A stretch of DNA of 64,000 nt from Jeotgalibacillus campisalis (GCF_000829515.1 NZ_JXRR01000008.1:62001-126000); one strand, 5' to 3'; shown: positions 54,663-62,940, counted from the stretch's first letter. A program made the numbers and translations. Notes: a model not told the origin generated them from the letters alone.

Positions 54663-54740
54663 AGAAGGCTCAAGCGCCATCCTGAAGCGCAATCAAAAGG
54701 TTAAAGAGGCTGAGACACTTTTTTTGTCAAAGCCTCTTTG
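54663..54740 (+). repeat. Dispersed structured repeat, internally deleted copy D
   Basis: Keeps GGCTCAAGCGCC, then a shortened middle (CCTGAAGCGCAA) and the terminal hairpin AAAGAGGCTGAGAC with GTCAAAGCCTCTTT. Most of the core is deleted. It probably terminates ispA. Confidence 0.75.
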
Positions 54741-54796
54741 TGCCTTCATTTAAGCAACGATTGTGTAGATGCAGTGAAAAGAATAAAATCAGCCAC

Positions 54797-54825
54797 TTGA
54801 CAATATACCTATAGGGGTATATGAT
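54797..54825 (+). promoter_or_regulatory. cstR promoter with CstR-type operator 1 inside its spacer
   Basis: TTGACA (54797-54802), 17-base spacer, TATGAT (54820-54825). The spacer holds the operator-like ATACCTATAGGGGTAT (54805-54820), so repressor binding would block RNA polymerase directly. Confidence 0.75.
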
Positions 54826-54856
54826 TAGTCTTGTTCAGCAAAAGGAGGTACTCATC

Positions 54857-55117
54857 ATGGACTACGATGATAAAGTAAAAAATCGAGTTAAACGCATAGA
54901 GGGTCAATTAAAAGGAATTCTGCGTATGATGGAAGAAGAGCAGGACTGTAAGGACGTAATTGTCCAGCTGTCAGCTGCCCGCACGGCTATTGATCGCACG
55001 ATGGGAGTCATTGTCAGTTCTAACCTGGTTGAATGTGTGCGTAAAGCAAACGAAGACGGGGAAGATACAGACGCTCTTGTTCAGGAAGCAGTAAATTTAC
55101 TTGTTAAAAGCCGATAA
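54857..55117 (+). CDS. cstR: CstR persulfide-sensing repressor (CsoR family)
   Basis: ATG at 54857 follows AAAGGAGG. The 86-residue helical protein has the two dithiol Cys (EEEQDCKDVIVQL and NLVECVRKAN), but Asn replaces the His that copper-sensing CsoR uses, which marks the CstR subgroup. Reactive persulfides link the two Cys and release DNA. It heads a sulfur-stress operon like B. subtilis yrkD and S. aureus cstR. Confidence 0.9.
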   Translation: MDYDDKVKNRVKRIEGQLKGILRMMEEEQDCKDVIVQLSAARTAIDRTMGVIVSSNLVECVRKANEDGEDTDALVQEAVNLLVKSR

Positions 55118-55156
55118 AAATAGAAAGGTTGACAACCCTTTTTATTTAGATTAAAT

Positions 55157-55174
55157 TATACCCCTCGGGGTAAA
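55157..55174 (+). promoter_or_regulatory. CstR-type operator 2 upstream of yrkE
   Basis: TATACCCCTCGGGGTAAA, following TTGACA at 55129-55134, overlaps the likely start of a second promoter between cstR and yrkE. Confidence 0.7.
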
Positions 55175-55196
55175 TAATATTTTTTTAAACAAAAAA

Positions 55197-55212
55197 ATAC
55201 CCCTAGGGGTAA
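55197..55212 (+). promoter_or_regulatory. CstR-type operator 3 next to the yrkE ribosome site
   Basis: ATACCCCTAGGGGTAA is an almost perfect palindrome two bases before the AGGAGGA ribosome site of yrkE. Confidence 0.75.
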
Positions 55213-55227
55213 TAGGAGGAATAAAGA

Positions 55228-55710
55228 ATGTCAGAACAAAAAAAGAAAACAACCATCGTTTTATTTAGTGGAGAGTACGACAAAGCAATGGCAGCATACA
55301 TTATTGCCAACGGAGCAGCAGCTTACGATCACGAGGTAACCATTTTCCACACGTTCTGGGGCTTAAACGCCCTGCGCAAGGAAGAACTGGTACCGGTTAA
55401 AAAAGGATTTTTAGAAAATATGTTCGGGCGCATGATGCCGCGTGGCGCTGACAAAATGCCTCTTTCAAACATGAACTTTGGCGGTATGGGACCGAAAATG
55501 ATTAAGCATGTGATGAAAAAGCATAATGCCATGACGCTTCCAGAATTAATAGATATGGCAAAAGAGCAGGATGTAAAATTGGTAGCTTGTACGATGACAA
55601 TGGACCTTTTAGGGCTTCATAAAGATGAGCTTGTGCACGGACTGGATTACGCCGGAGTAGCTGCATATCTTGGAGATGCTGAAAAAGGAAATGTCAATCT
55701 GTTCATCTAA
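55228..55710 (+). CDS. yrkE: DsrE/F-family sulfur-handling protein
   Basis: The 160-residue protein has the DsrE2 fold: N-terminal LFSGEYDKAMAAYIIANGAAA, a Met-rich middle, and a conserved Cys in KLVACTMTMDLLGL (about 121) that would carry persulfide sulfur. It is the first gene of the yrk-type operon after cstR, with its own operators, and supplies or relays sulfur to TusA or rhodanese partners. Confidence 0.88.
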   Translation: MSEQKKKTTIVLFSGEYDKAMAAYIIANGAAAYDHEVTIFHTFWGLNALRKEELVPVKKGFLENMFGRMMPRGADKMPLSNMNFGGMGPKMIKHVMKKHNAMTLPELIDMAKEQDVKLVACTMTMDLLGLHKDELVHGLDYAGVAAYLGDAEKGNVNLFI

Positions 55711-55724
55711 AGGGGACGGTTAAA

Positions 55725-56102
55725 ATGGAAACAGTCTTTCTGTTAATTGCAGTGGTTGCGATTGGCTTCATACTCGCAACCAAAATGGGCAAGTCCCAAA
55801 AAGGCATAAAGCAATCGAGCACAGAAGAATTGCAAAAAAATCTGAACCAAAAAGATAAACAATACGTGGATGTCCGTACTCCGGCTGAATATAAGCGGGG
55901 TGCGGTTCCCGGGTTTCAAAACATTCCTTTGAATGAACTGCCAAAGAGAATGACGGAATTAACGAAAGATAAAGAAGTCGTTGTCATGTGCCAAAGCGGC
56001 ATGAGAAGCATGAAAGCCAGCTCAACGCTGAAGAAAAATGGATTTGGCTCTGTAACAAATATAAAAGGCGGTATGTCTGCCTGGAAGGGGAAGGTGAAAT
56101 AG
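55725..56102 (+). CDS. Membrane-anchored rhodanese-domain sulfurtransferase
   Basis: The 125-residue protein has an N-terminal transmembrane helix (residues 2-18, TVFLLIAVVAIGFILAT) and a rhodanese domain with the active Cys in VVMCQSGMRS (CxxGxR loop). GGGGACGG precedes the ATG. It is one of four rhodanese domains in this operon and should hold persulfide sulfur at the membrane. Confidence 0.88.
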   Translation: METVFLLIAVVAIGFILATKMGKSQKGIKQSSTEELQKNLNQKDKQYVDVRTPAEYKRGAVPGFQNIPLNELPKRMTELTKDKEVVVMCQSGMRSMKASSTLKKNGFGSVTNIKGGMSAWKGKVK

Positions 56103-56104
56103 CA

Positions 56105-56401
56105 GTGAAACAAATAACTCCTGCTGATGTAGAACAAAAGCTCTCAGCTAAAGAAGAACTTCAGTTAATTGATGTAAGAGAAACCGATGAAGTAGCACAA
56201 GGGAAAATTCCAGGGGCACAAAACATTCCACTTGGACTGCTGGAATTCCGTATGCATGAACTGGATAAGAAGAAGGAATACACACTTGTCTGCCGATCCG
56301 GCGGAAGAAGCGGGATGGCGGCTGAACTGCTTGACCGGAATGGCTATCATGTCATCAATATGACTGGCGGTATGCTCAAGTGGAATGGACCTACTGAGTA
56401 A
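56105..56401 (+). CDS. Single-domain rhodanese
   Basis: GTG at 56105 is 7 bases after AAGGTGA, two bases past the previous stop; the frame is open earlier but inside the preceding gene. The 98-residue protein has VRETDEVAQGKIPGAQNIP and the active Cys in LVCRSGGRS. Cytosolic counterpart of the membrane-anchored rhodanese just upstream. Confidence 0.88.
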   Translation: MKQITPADVEQKLSAKEELQLIDVRETDEVAQGKIPGAQNIPLGLLEFRMHELDKKKEYTLVCRSGGRSGMAAELLDRNGYHVINMTGGMLKWNGPTE

Positions 56402-56422
56402 AAAAATAAGGAGGAATAAGAG

Positions 56423-56983
56423 ATGATACAAGCAAATGAGGTACTCGATGCAAAAGGACTCGCTTGTCCAATGCCAATTGTTAAAACAAAAAAAGTGATG
56501 AACAACTTAGAGCCGGGACAGGTAATTCAAGTTCAGGCAACGGATAAAGGCTCAACAGCTGACTTGAAAGCATGGGCGGAAAGTGCAAATCATCAATATC
56601 TTGGAACAGTTGAAGAAGGAGACGTACTTCATCACTACCTGCGTAAAGCAAGCGGAGAAGAAATGGCAGAAACAACACATGAGCCGACTGTATCAAATGA
56701 AGAGTTGGAGTCAGCATTAGATAGAGAAGATAGTATGGTGCTCGATGTTCGGGAAGAAGCAGAGTTTGCGTTCAGTCATATTCCTGGTGCGAAATCCATT
56801 CCGCTTGGCAAGCTTGAGGAGCAAATGCAGGAACTGGATAAAAATAAGAATGTTTATGTCGTTTGCCGTACTGGAAGCAGAAGCGATTTGGCCGCCAAGA
56901 AGCTGGCAAATGCAGGGTTTGGGAAGGTTCACAATGTCGTTCCTGGTATGAGCGGATGGAATGGGAAAACAACATCTCTATAA
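56423..56983 (+). CDS. yrkF: TusA-rhodanese fusion protein
   Basis: Residues 1-75 form a TusA domain with the sulfur-carrying Cys in GLACPMPIVKTKK; residues about 95-186 form a rhodanese with active Cys in VVCRTGSRS. The fusion and length (186) match B. subtilis YrkF. It should relay sulfur between rhodanese and acceptor within one chain. AAGGAGG precedes the ATG. Confidence 0.92.
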   Translation: MIQANEVLDAKGLACPMPIVKTKKVMNNLEPGQVIQVQATDKGSTADLKAWAESANHQYLGTVEEGDVLHHYLRKASGEEMAETTHEPTVSNEELESALDREDSMVLDVREEAEFAFSHIPGAKSIPLGKLEEQMQELDKNKNVYVVCRTGSRSDLAAKKLANAGFGKVHNVVPGMSGWNGKTTSL

Positions 56984-57001
56984 AAAATTTTAAATAGAAA
57001 A

Positions 57002-57017
57002 ATACCATAGGGGGTAC
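57002..57017 (+). promoter_or_regulatory. CstR-type operator 4 at the yrkH ribosome site
   Basis: ATACCATAGGGGGTAC ends four bases before the yrkH ATG, and its GGGGG also serves as the ribosome site. An internal operator could fine-tune yrkH-yrkJ transcription or translation. Confidence 0.55.
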
Positions 57018-57021
57018 TAAA

Positions 57022-58149
57022 ATGACTGTAACACCAATGATGGCGAAACAGCTTGCACAAAAAGTGATACGCAAAGAGCCAATCTTTGTTTTAGATGTGC
57101 GAAATCATGACAGTTTTTCGGACTGGAAAATAGAAGGTGAAAACGTTCAATCCATCAACATTCCTTATTTTGATTTGCTTGATGGGGTGGAGGAAGTGAT
57201 GAAAGAACTTCCTGACGATCGGGAAATCGTCGTGGTCTGCGCCAAGGAAGGTTCATCCATCATGGTAGCGGATATGCTTGCTGAAGAAGGGAAAGACGTC
57301 TTTTATCTGCAAGGCGGAATGAAAGCATGGAGTGAACATCTTGAACCCGTTAAAGTAGGCGATACGACTCAAGGGGGCGAAATTTATCAATTTGTCCGTC
57401 TAGGCAAAGGATGTCTATCCTATATGGTTCTTTCAAATGGAGAAGCATCGTTAATTGATGCTACTCGTATGACAGACGTGTATATTGAATTTGCTCAATC
57501 AAAAGGAGTAAAGATCCAGCATGTTCTTGATACTCACTTGCATGCAGACCACATTTCCGGAGGCAGAAAAATAGCGCAGCAAACAGGAGCCTCCTATTGG
57601 CTTCCTCCAAAAGATGCTGTAGATGTGCCTTATTCTTATGAAGCATTAGAAGAAGGAAAAGTAATCACGGTTGGTTCGACCACCATTCACATACAGCCGA
57701 TTTACTCACCAGGACACACGATCGGTTCTACATCTTTTATTGTGGATGATGCTTACCTGCTATCAGGCGATATTCTTTTCATCGATTCGATAGGACGCCC
57801 GGATCTTGCGGGCTTGGCAGAAGACTGGGTAGGGGACCTGCGCGAAACACTGTACAGCCGATATAAAAATCTCTCAGAAGAACTAATGGTCCTGCCCGCA
57901 CACTTTATGATTATGGAAGAGTTAAACGACAATGGAAGTGTTGGGAAAAAATTAGGACACTTGCTCAGCGAAAATCACGGATTGAATATTGAGAGCGAAG
58001 AGGAGTTCAGACAAAAAGTAACCGGTAATCTTCCGCCTCAGCCCAATGCCTATCAGGAAATTCGTGAGCTTAATTTAGGGAAAATCACAAAAAATGAAGA
58101 AGAGCAGCGTGAAATGGAAATTGGTCCAAACCGCTGTGCGATTCGATAA
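57022..58149 (+). CDS. yrkH: Rhodanese-persulfide dioxygenase fusion (MBL fold)
   Basis: The 375-residue protein has an N-terminal rhodanese (about 10-115; Cys in [10 protein letters not shown]) and a metallo-beta-lactamase ETHE1-like domain with [17 protein letters not shown] and the later GDILFID motif binding a single iron. It is the reversed-order relative of CstB of S. aureus and matches YrkH. It should oxidise glutathione- or CoA-type persulfides to sulfite or thiosulfate. Confidence 0.9.
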   Translation: MTVTPMMAKQLAQKVIRKEPIFVLDVRNHDSFSDWKIEGENVQSINIPYFDLLDGVEEVMKELPDDREIVVVCAKEGSSIMVADMLAEEGKDVFYLQGGMKAWSEHLEPVKVGDTTQGGEIYQFVRLGKGCLSYMVLSNGEASLIDATRMTDVYIEFAQSKGVKIQHVLDTHLHADHISGGRKIAQQTGASYWLPPKDAVDVPYSYEALEEGKVITVGSTTIHIQPIYSPGHTIGSTSFIVDDAYLLSGDILFIDSIGRPDLAGLAEDWVGDLRETLYSRYKNLSEELMVLPAHFMIMEELNDNGSVGKKLGHLLSENHGLNIESEEEFRQKVTGNLPPQPNAYQEIRELNLGKITKNEEEQREMEIGPNRCAIR

Positions 58150-58172
58150 AAGATAATAGGAGGAGTTTAAAA

Positions 58173-58400
58173 ATGAACGTTTCAAAAGTATTAGATGCAA
58201 AAGGGTTAGCTTGTCCAATGCCAATTGTAAAAACAAAAAAAGCAATGGCAGATCTTCAATCAGGTGATATTCTAGAAATACATGCAACGGACAAAGGCGC
58301 AAAAAGTGACCTTGTAGCATGGTCAGCCTCTGGCGGTCATGAACTTGTTGATAGTGCGGAAGATAATGATGTATTTAAATTCTGGATTAAGAAAGCATAA
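58173..58400 (+). CDS. yrkI: TusA-family sulfur carrier
   Basis: A 75-residue protein almost identical in opening to the TusA part of YrkF (KVLDAKGLACPMPIVKTKK), with the carrier Cys. AGGAGG precedes the ATG. The near-identity suggests duplication or gene conversion between the two within the operon. Confidence 0.93.
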   Translation: MNVSKVLDAKGLACPMPIVKTKKAMADLQSGDILEIHATDKGAKSDLVAWSASGGHELVDSAEDNDVFKFWIKKA

Positions 58401-58465
58401 CATCGAAGGAGAAGAAATGGGAGAGGCCTTTTGGTTCTCCCTTTCTATTTAGGGAGTGAGAAGCA

Positions 58466-59245
58466 ATGGATTTTGAATTTATTTTAATCATCTTTTTAAT
58501 CGGCTTCGTCGGCTCGTACATTTCGGGTATGCTCGGTGTTGGGGGTTCTATAATTAAGTACCCGATGCTTCTTTATATTCCGCCGCTCTTTGGTCTTGCA
58601 GCGTTTAGCGCGCATGAGGTAGCGGGAATCAGTGCAGTTCAGGTATTTTTTGCCACGATTGCAGGTGTCTGGGTCTACCGTAAAGGAGGATACCTGAATA
58701 AAAGTCTGATTGCCTATATGGGTGTCAGCATTTTAATCGGTAGCTTTATCGGCGGCTACGGGTCGAAACTGATGCCGGAGGATGCTATTAATATTGTGTA
58801 TGGTGCACTCGCATTAATTGCAGCTGTCATGATGTTTATTCCAAAAAAAGGACTGGATGACATCCCGCTGGATCAAGTACGCTTTAACAAACCGCTTGCG
58901 GCTATTTTAGCATTGGTTGTCGGAGTGGCTGCCGGGATCGTCGGAGCAGCCGGAGCGTTTTTGTTAGTGCCAATCATGCTGGTTGTGCTAAAAATTCCAA
59001 CTAGAATGACCATCGCCTCTTCGCTGGCTATTACGTTTATTTCATCGATTGGGGCAGCCGTGGGTAAAATCACCACGGGTCAGGTCGACTATTACCCGGC
59101 GCTTATCATGGTGGTCGCAAGCTTAATTGCTTCACCTTTAGGAGCTATGACAGGAAAAAAAGTGAATACAAAGCTATTGCAAATCGTCTTAGCTGTTCTT
59201 ATATTAGCAACAGCTGTTAAAATATGGACCGATATCTTGTTTTAA
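58466..59245 (+). CDS. yrkJ: TauE/SafE-family membrane transporter
   Basis: The 259-residue protein has about eight helices in two halves, each with the TauE/SafE GxGGSxxxxP-type loop ([25 protein letters not shown]). It probably exports sulfite or thiosulfate made by YrkH. GGGAGTGAG precedes the ATG. Last gene of the operon; repeat copy C follows. Confidence 0.9.
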   Translation: MDFEFILIIFLIGFVGSYISGMLGVGGSIIKYPMLLYIPPLFGLAAFSAHEVAGISAVQVFFATIAGVWVYRKGGYLNKSLIAYMGVSILIGSFIGGYGSKLMPEDAINIVYGALALIAAVMMFIPKKGLDDIPLDQVRFNKPLAAILALVVGVAAGIVGAAGAFLLVPIMLVVLKIPTRMTIASSLAITFISSIGAAVGKITTGQVDYYPALIMVVASLIASPLGAMTGKKVNTKLLQIVLAVLILATAVKIWTDILF

Positions 59246-59253
59246 TTTATCAA

Positions 59254-59466
59254 GTGGCTATGACATAACTGAAAAAAAGGCAGTATATATCATTAGTATA
59301 AGGTGAGCGGAGCGGAAGGTGGCGACTCCAGCAGGATATGACGGTTGCTTGAGACCCCGCAAGGCAAGCCTGAGGAGGGCTCAAGCGCCGTCCCTGCGGA
59401 AAGCGTCCACCTGAAGTGAAGCGAACCGGTCAAAGAGCTTGAGACTTATGTCCCAAGCTCTTTTTT
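59254..59466 (+). repeat. Dispersed structured repeat, copy C
   Basis: About 210 bp with the same core as copies A and B, but the internal arms are GCTTGAG/CTCAAGC and the terminal hairpin is GAGCTTG/CAAGCTC followed by TTTTTT. These differ from A and B by paired changes. It lies directly after yrkJ. Confidence 0.85.
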
Positions 59467-59535
59467 GTGCAGAAATAATTGCTACCTATTTTTCACCTTC
59501 AACCGGGCATATTACACAAGTAGGGGGTGAGTCTT

Positions 59536-59670
59536 TTGAGTAATCCAAAGAAAAACAGCAAAGCTTTTGTACCGGAGCATCTAGGCACACAATCTAAAAA
59601 TGCAGCGAAAACAAATAAAGGGAAAATGCTGGACAAAACGGGCAAAGAACCTGACGTTACAAACGGTTAA
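59536..59670 (+). CDS. sspN: Small acid-soluble spore protein N
   Basis: A 44-residue protein from TTG after AGGGGGTGAG. Sequence [16 protein letters not shown] and [12 protein letters not shown] fit the SspN family. It is followed 21 bp later by tlp, the same pair found in B. subtilis, so a sigma-G-dependent forespore operon is expected, though I could not identify the promoter. Confidence 0.85.
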   Translation: MSNPKKNSKAFVPEHLGTQSKNAAKTNKGKMLDKTGKEPDVTNG

Positions 59671-59691
59671 AATCACTGGAGGGATTTTTAT

Positions 59692-59913
59692 ATGAACAAA
59701 GGTCAACAGCAAAATGGAGAACATCGTGCAAAAATAAAAAAAATGCAGGAAATGCTGAACAATACTGAGCAAAATATGAAGGATACCGAATTTGCCATAG
59801 AGCACGCAGACACTGCTGCCGGCAGAGAAAAAAGAAGAGAAAAAAATGCCATGCGTATGGAAGCAGTCGAAGATACACGCCGTGAAATTGAAGAAGAACG
59901 TTCTAACCTGTAA
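59692..59913 (+). CDS. tlp: Thioredoxin-like spore protein Tlp
   Basis: The 73-residue charged helical protein (KIKKMQEMLNNTEQNMKDTE; EKRREKNAMRMEAVEDTR) belongs to the Tlp family, which despite its name lacks a thioredoxin active site and is a small acid-soluble spore protein. CTGGAGGGA precedes the ATG. Operon with sspN; a terminator follows. Confidence 0.9.
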   Translation: MNKGQQQNGEHRAKIKKMQEMLNNTEQNMKDTEFAIEHADTAAGREKRREKNAMRMEAVEDTRREIEEERSNL

Positions 59914-59919
59914 GATCTT

Positions 59920-59952
59920 TAAGAACAGCCGGTCAATGCGGCTGTTCTTTTA
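59920..59952 (+). terminator. Terminator of sspN-tlp
   Basis: AAGAACAGCC pairs with GGCTGTTCTT, followed by TTAT. Confidence 0.85.
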
Positions 59953-59970
59953 TAATTCGGCATAAAAAGA

Positions 59971-60010
59971 AGTGACTCAAATCTGCAATGGTTTGAGTCA
60001 CTCTTTTTTT
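59971..60010. terminator. Bidirectional terminator
   Basis: AGTGACTCAAA pairs perfectly with TTTGAGTCACT and is followed by CTTTTTTT on the plus strand. It serves the minus-strand sspK gene and blocks read-through from the left. Confidence 0.85.
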
Positions 60011-60176
60011 AATGGCTGTTATCTAATGTACGTTCGCCGGATGCTTCCATTCTTTCTTGAGGGTGGGTATTGATCGTGCCATCTGCCCGTTTAGAAGCAA
60101 ATTGTGATTTTGCCCTCGCTTTTCCTGCTTCACCCTTCATCGTCATTTTTGGAAAGTCTTTTGCTTTATTGCGCAT
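60009..60176 (-). CDS. sspK: Small acid-soluble spore protein K
   Basis: A 55-residue protein from an ATG after [40 protein letters not shown] and ERMEASGER are typical of SspK. Convergent with the sspN-tlp operon. Confidence 0.85.
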   Translation of the reverse strand: MRNKAKDFPKMTMKGEAGKARAKSQFASKRADGTINTHPQERMEASGERTLDNSH

Positions 60177-60317
60177 GCAAATTCCTCCATTCTCAAAAGT
60201 AGTAAAGCTTTCTTAGTGTGGATGATTGGAGAATAATTATAACCATTAAAACATGGCAATAAAAATCAGAATAACATGGCTGCTTGAAGGAGAAAGTATA
60301 AGCAGGGGGGATGCAGA

Positions 60318-60452
60318 ATGGGAAAAGACAGACAGGAAAAAAAGCTGAAAAAACAAAAGAAAGTACAGTCGGACCGGGACCAGGCTCTTCACTACCCTGG
60401 AGCGGCAGGCTCTGAAAAAGATGGTTCAAGGTCAAGGGTCATAGAAGAATAA
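60318..60452 (+). CDS. Small basic protein, possibly spore-associated
   Basis: ATG at 60318 lies 7 bases after AGGGGGG. The 44-residue product is rich in Lys, Asp and Gln and contains RDQALHYPGAAGSE, a motif I associate with small uncharacterised Bacillus proteins. A perfect terminator follows 22 bp later, supporting a real transcript. Its place among spore genes suggests, but does not prove, spore expression. Confidence 0.7.
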   Translation: MGKDRQEKKLKKQKKVQSDRDQALHYPGAAGSEKDGSRSRVIEE

Positions 60453-60474
60453 AGATTCAAGGACTTTTCACAAT

Positions 60475-60510
60475 AACAGGCGTTCCACAGAATATGTGGA
60501 ACGCCTGTTA
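60475..60510. terminator. Bidirectional terminator
   Basis: AACAGGCGTTCCACA pairs perfectly with TGTGGAACGCCTGTT, between convergent genes at 60318 and 60966. Confidence 0.9.
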
Positions 60511-60966
60511 TTAACGTGCAATAAAAAATGGAAGATCCTTCGCGCCAGTCAATCGTGCGTAAGTAAATAGTTGTCCTTTATGGTGAATCTCATGGTCTTT
60601 TCCACTTTCAAGCAGTGCATAGCCTGGCATGACAGAGCCAAAAAATTCTACGTTTTTTTCCAGCTTTTCTTCAGAAAGAGATTTTAAATCAGCAAGTGTT
60701 TGTTCCGTTGCTGCTTGCAAGTAGTCCTGCAGCTCTGAAATAGAGTCTATTTTCTGGTTCTTAGAGGGAGGAGTCAGCTCTCCGTTTTGCACTGTTTGAA
60801 TAAACATACCTGTAGAATCAGCAGTGTGCTGAACAAGCTCGGATACAGACATTGCATCCTCCCAAGGTCTGAAATGGAGATGTTCATTATCGATCACTTC
60901 AACAAGTTCAATGAGTGCCTGTCTGTGACTTAACCATCCCGCCATCATTTGATCAATTTTAGCCAT
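60511..60966 (-). CDS. DinB-family metal-binding hydrolase-like protein
   Basis: ATG at 60966 follows AAAGAGG; an ATG six codons upstream overlaps that site. The 151-residue four-helix protein has the three His of the DinB metal site: first in ELVQHTADS, the other two in KDHEIHHKGQL. DinB proteins include thiol (bacillithiol)-dependent S-transferases, so such a role is possible. Confidence 0.85.
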   Translation of the reverse strand: MAKIDQMMAGWLSHRQALIELVEVIDNEHLHFRPWEDAMSVSELVQHTADSTGMFIQTVQNGELTPPSKNQKIDSISELQDYLQAATEQTLADLKSLSEEKLEKNVEFFGSVMPGYALLESGKDHEIHHKGQLFTYARLTGAKDLPFFIAR

Positions 60967-61104
60967 ACGAAACCCTCTTTCCATTTTTAGTTGATATTGC
61001 GAGTATAAACGAAGTGCGGTTTCATTTCCAAAAATCCGCTTGCGTGAATGTTTTTCATCTGCCTAATGGGGAATGGGAAGAATAGGGAAAGGGCGGTATT
61101 ACTC

Positions 61105-61518
61105 ATGGCTTCTACCTTATTAATAGGAATCACCATTGTGTATCTTCTTATTACACTTTATTATTTTTTTACAAACAAGTCTTTTACACATAGTTACTTC
61201 AGTCCAGTGCTATTTTATAAATTATTCTTTGTTCTTTTAAGCTTAACGGTAGGCTTTGGTCTTCTGTATTATCTATTGTCCATTAACGAACAGATCTTAT
61301 CGATTAATGATCCGAATGGAGATCCGGTTGAAAGAACATTTGCTAATTATCTTTATTTCAGCGGTGTGACTATTCTGGCTGTAGGCTATGGCGACATGGT
61401 GCCTGTAGGGGCAGCACGATTTTTCTCCCTTATACAAGCCAGTCTTGGCCTGCTGCTGCCGACTGCTTATTTTATGAAGGCATTAAGTTCTTCAAAGGAT
61501 GAAGAGGATAAAAGTTAA
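61105..61518 (+). CDS. Two-TM ion channel subunit
   Basis: The 137-residue protein has two or three hydrophobic helices and a pore loop TILAVGYGDMVPVG carrying the K+ channel signature (VGYGD). ATG at 61105 follows AAAGGGCGG. Four copies would form a simple KcsA-like channel. It lacks a ligand-binding domain. Confidence 0.82.
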   Translation: MASTLLIGITIVYLLITLYYFFTNKSFTHSYFSPVLFYKLFFVLLSLTVGFGLLYYLLSINEQILSINDPNGDPVERTFANYLYFSGVTILAVGYGDMVPVGAARFFSLIQASLGLLLPTAYFMKALSSSKDEEDKS

Positions 61519-61547
61519 AAATAGATAGGAAAAGGAGCGGTTTGCAA

Positions 61548-62360
61548 ATGGATAAATTAATACCTGTATTGTCTGTTAAAGCAGGAGATGGACAGGATGT
61601 TGCCTCTGACGTTTTTATATATACCAATCAAGTGGTCAACCTCTTTTTTGTAACCATTGATCCAGCAGCCAAATCGTGGGTGCTGATCGATGCAGGGATG
61701 CCCAAATCAGCTGAGAAGATAAAAAAAGAAGCAGAAGAACACTATGGAAAAGGAACGAAGCCTCAAGCGATCATCTTAACACACGGTCATTTTGATCATG
61801 TAGGAGGGGTGGAAGAGCTTGCGGAGGAATGGGATGTGCCTGTTTACGCACATTCATTAGAAATGCCTTATCTTACTGGCATGCAGGATTACCCCGAACC
61901 CGATCCATCTGTTGATAAAGGACTCGTAGCAAAAATGTCACCTAAACTGTTTCCGAATGAAGCCATAAATTTAGGGGAGAGAGTGCAATCTCTGCCAGAA
62001 GACGGCGCAGTGCCGTTTATGCACGAATGGAAATGGCTTCATACCCCCGGGCATACTCCGGGCCACATCTCTTTATACAGGGGACGAGACCGTTTCCTTA
62101 TAGCGGGAGACGCATTTGTGACGGTTAAACAGGAATCGCTTGTAAAGGTGACGATGCAGAAACTTGAAATTCATGGCCCGCCCAAATACCTCACGATGGA
62201 TTTTCAAGCTTCATGGGATTCTGTGCGCGTTTTAAAGGAGTTAAATCCGTCTATTGCTGTAACCGGACACGGGAAACCAATGGAAGGCCAAAAGCTCACT
62301 GAGAACCTCCAAAAGCTTGCCGATGAGTTTGAAACCATTGCGATGCCGGATCGATCATAA
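61548..62360 (+). CDS. MBL-fold hydrolase
   Basis: The 270-residue protein has the complete metallo-beta-lactamase motif LTHGHFDHVGGVEEL (HxHxDH-type), HTPGHTPGHISL, and DAFVTVKQE with a late TGHGKPM His. ATG at 61548 follows AAAAGGAG. Glyoxalase II or lactonase activity is possible; the substrate is unknown. Start is 30 bp after the channel gene, so cotranscription is likely. Confidence 0.88.
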   Translation: MDKLIPVLSVKAGDGQDVASDVFIYTNQVVNLFFVTIDPAAKSWVLIDAGMPKSAEKIKKEAEEHYGKGTKPQAIILTHGHFDHVGGVEELAEEWDVPVYAHSLEMPYLTGMQDYPEPDPSVDKGLVAKMSPKLFPNEAINLGERVQSLPEDGAVPFMHEWKWLHTPGHTPGHISLYRGRDRFLIAGDAFVTVKQESLVKVTMQKLEIHGPPKYLTMDFQASWDSVRVLKELNPSIAVTGHGKPMEGQKLTENLQKLADEFETIAMPDRS

Positions 62361-62424
62361 CGAGGTTTAACAAGTCGTTCCTTCGATCTGTATTGCATTA
62401 TTATGCGGAGAGATCAGAACTTAG

Positions 62425-62472
62425 AAAAAGCCTGTCCACACGAAAGTAGTTTTCGTGTGGACAGGCTTTTTT
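62425..62472. terminator. Bidirectional terminator
   Basis: AAAAAGCCTGTCCACACGAAA pairs perfectly with TTTCGTGTGGACAGGCTTTTT. Between the MBL gene and the small gene at 62479. Confidence 0.92.
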
Positions 62473-62478
62473 ATAGGG

Positions 62479-62589
62479 CTAATGATAACCGTTTTGTCCA
62501 TTAGCAGAGCTTGATGTTTTTCCTTTAGGCTTTTGCTTGCTGTTTTGTTTTGTACCGCCGTCTTTATTTGCTTTATTGTGTGAGCTCAT
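62479..62589 (-). CDS. Very small Lys/Gln/Ser/Asn-rich protein
   Basis: ATG at 62589 follows GGAGGTGG. The 36-residue product (HNKANKDGGTKQNSKQKPKG...) is hydrophilic and disordered, similar in style to minor small acid-soluble spore proteins, but I cannot assign a named one. The strong ribosome site and the adjoining perfect terminator support it. Confidence 0.7.
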   Translation of the reverse strand: MSSHNKANKDGGTKQNSKQKPKGKTSSSANGQNGYH

Positions 62590-62685
62590 GTAAGTCCACC
62601 TCCTGCATAACTGTTTTTATTTTCTCCTTTTAAGTGGAGAACTATGCTGGTGAATGCAGGAAGCGGCCTTGGCCATTAAGTCCAG

Positions 62686-62940
62686 TTACTTATTCTTTCT
62701 CATTGATTTTAAAATAAAGCTGACAATCAGAATAAGGATGATGGCGCCAAGAAGTGCCGGAATGATCGCGATATCAGCAATTTCAGGTCCAAGATCGCCT
62801 AAAATCATATCACCAATCCATGCACCGATAATACCGGCGATGATGTTCCCGATGATGCCGCCCGGTATGTCTTTTCCTAAGATCATACCCGCAATCCAGC
62901 CTATCAGACCGCCGACAATTAAATACAATATAAATCCCAT
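62686..62940 (-). CDS. GlsB/YeaQ/YmgE-family membrane protein
   Basis: The 84-residue protein has three helices and Gly-rich turns (LIVGGLIGWIAGMILGKDIPGG; NIIAGIIGAWIGDMILGDLGP) fully typical of the transglycosylase-associated family. AGGAGG precedes the ATG. It is a distant paralogue of the gene at 43116. Stress induction is usual for the family. Confidence 0.88.
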   Translation of the reverse strand: MGFILYLIVGGLIGWIAGMILGKDIPGGIIGNIIAGIIGAWIGDMILGDLGPEIADIAIIPALLGAIILILIVSFILKSMRKNK

